From Pomphorhynchus laevis (taxonomy: Eukaryota > Acanthocephala > Palaeacanthocephala > Echinorhynchida > Pomphorhynchidae): 64,000 nt of DNA. Positions 63,319 through 64,000 of this stretch are shown one piece after another. The stretch's first letter is position 1. Each line of letters opens with the position of its first letter. The stretch lies in assembly GCA_012934845.2 (NCBI GenBank), contig WNNJ02001726.1, positions 1 through 64,000 on the forward strand, written 5' to 3'. The translations under genes and the position numbers were made by a program. The notes beneath the pieces are model-generated. The model saw nothing but the letters and a program-made list of their open reading frames with translations, did no database searches and was not told where the DNA came from.

Positions 63319-64000
63319 GTACGTAATATTTTTTACGTTCATAATATACATTTATAGAGTATTTCAAGTACTACAGTTTATTAAGTTTTTTTTAAACGCG
63401 CAATAAGCACAAGTCAACACATTATTTGTTAATCTTTGATAATAGTTTATAATAGTTAATTATGCAATTTGTTTGATTAATGGAAATTGATTTGGTATTG
63501 ATTTGTCTAATCATGCAAAGGAGAACTTTTGAATTCCAAAAATCCGAATACTGTTTTCCATTTAAAAGTCCCTTATGATAAACTCCAACCCACCAAAAAT
63601 CGGCATCTATTCTGAATTCGATATCCACTTAAATACTTGTGCCTTAGATGTATTCTTTTAAAAATCGTAGCTAAATTTAACTGGACGCCATATAAATAAA
63701 CAGTGAACTCCTGTCTATGTGCTTCAAATGTGAATATACTCAGATCATGTCATTTGTAATAAAGGACAAGTAATTTTAGTCGTGAGTGGAAGATATTTTT
63801 ATCCAATTGCATGTTTGAAAATGTTCAAAGATTCAAACGGGCAGTTTTTCAAATTATAAAATAGACATTAAAACAAGTGTTGAGTTTCGTTTATATTGTA
63901 TGCGTGTATCTGACAATCATTTTACTTGTAAGCGTGCAGTTTGCACCTATTTGCCAAGTTAAATAAATACATATTTTTATCTAAGACGTGAAATGTGGGT
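63319..64000. other. Intron 44, start only
   Basis: AT-rich to the window edge. No further dynein exon is seen before 64000. Confidence 0.8.

Noticed and set aside
1-64000. CRISPR arrays, operons or bacterial genes
   Set aside because: The window is a spliced animal gene. The tandem repeats have no spacer structure, and there are no bacterial gene arrangements.

Overview
The window is strongly AT-rich nuclear DNA of an invertebrate animal and is filled almost entirely by one gene on the + strand: the 5' two thirds of a cytoplasmic dynein 1 heavy chain (DYNC1H1; dhc-1 of nematodes, Dhc64C of flies). I traced 44 coding exons from an ATG at 2867 to a donor at 63319. All splice phases agree and the joined coding sequence is 9237 nt, 3079 codons. 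It covers the tail (dimerisation and intermediate-chain/light-intermediate-chain binding), the linker, AAA1, AAA2, AAA3 and most of AAA4. The end of AAA4, the microtubule-binding stalk, AAA5, AAA6 and the C-terminal domain lie beyond the right edge. The family call rests on near-continuous similarity to animal dynein-1 as remembered, not on a search.

Introns fall into two size classes, a 43-59 nt class and a class of several hundred to almost 5000 nt. Acceptors are mostly TTTAG or TTTCAG. The short introns, T-rich acceptors and base composition would suit a nematode such as a mermithid, but the species cannot be fixed from this window.

The long introns hold repeats. Intron 1 (3072-7525) has a 1.1-kb inverted-repeat element with a 114-bp minisatellite, a perfect 60-nt palindrome and two copies of a GC-richer 65-bp segment. 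Intron 14 has a fold-back cluster of tRNA-derived SINEs. Intron 17 has a decayed minus-strand LINE. Intron 21 has a broken retroelement fossil (reverse transcriptase and RNase H) between identical 66-bp direct repeats. Intron 23 has a 116-bp minisatellite and a possible 72-nt cassette exon. Intron 31 holds a 5'-truncated minus-strand retrotransposon insert whose last open frame runs into a LIM domain. Intron 36 holds a Penelope-like element. Introns 38-40 hold SINEs, a LINE tail and fold-backs with hammerhead-ribozyme-like cores.

The most unusual items are the retrotransposon-LIM chimera (about 40752-42561), hammerhead-like cores inside inverted repeats (59031-59184, 56786-56863, 57409-57440) and near the left edge (1662-1690), the candidate in-frame cassette exon (30589-30660), a GC-AG intron (9107-9153) and a partial duplication of exon 30 inside intron 29. 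Apart from the LIM frame and the mobile elements, no second host gene was found.
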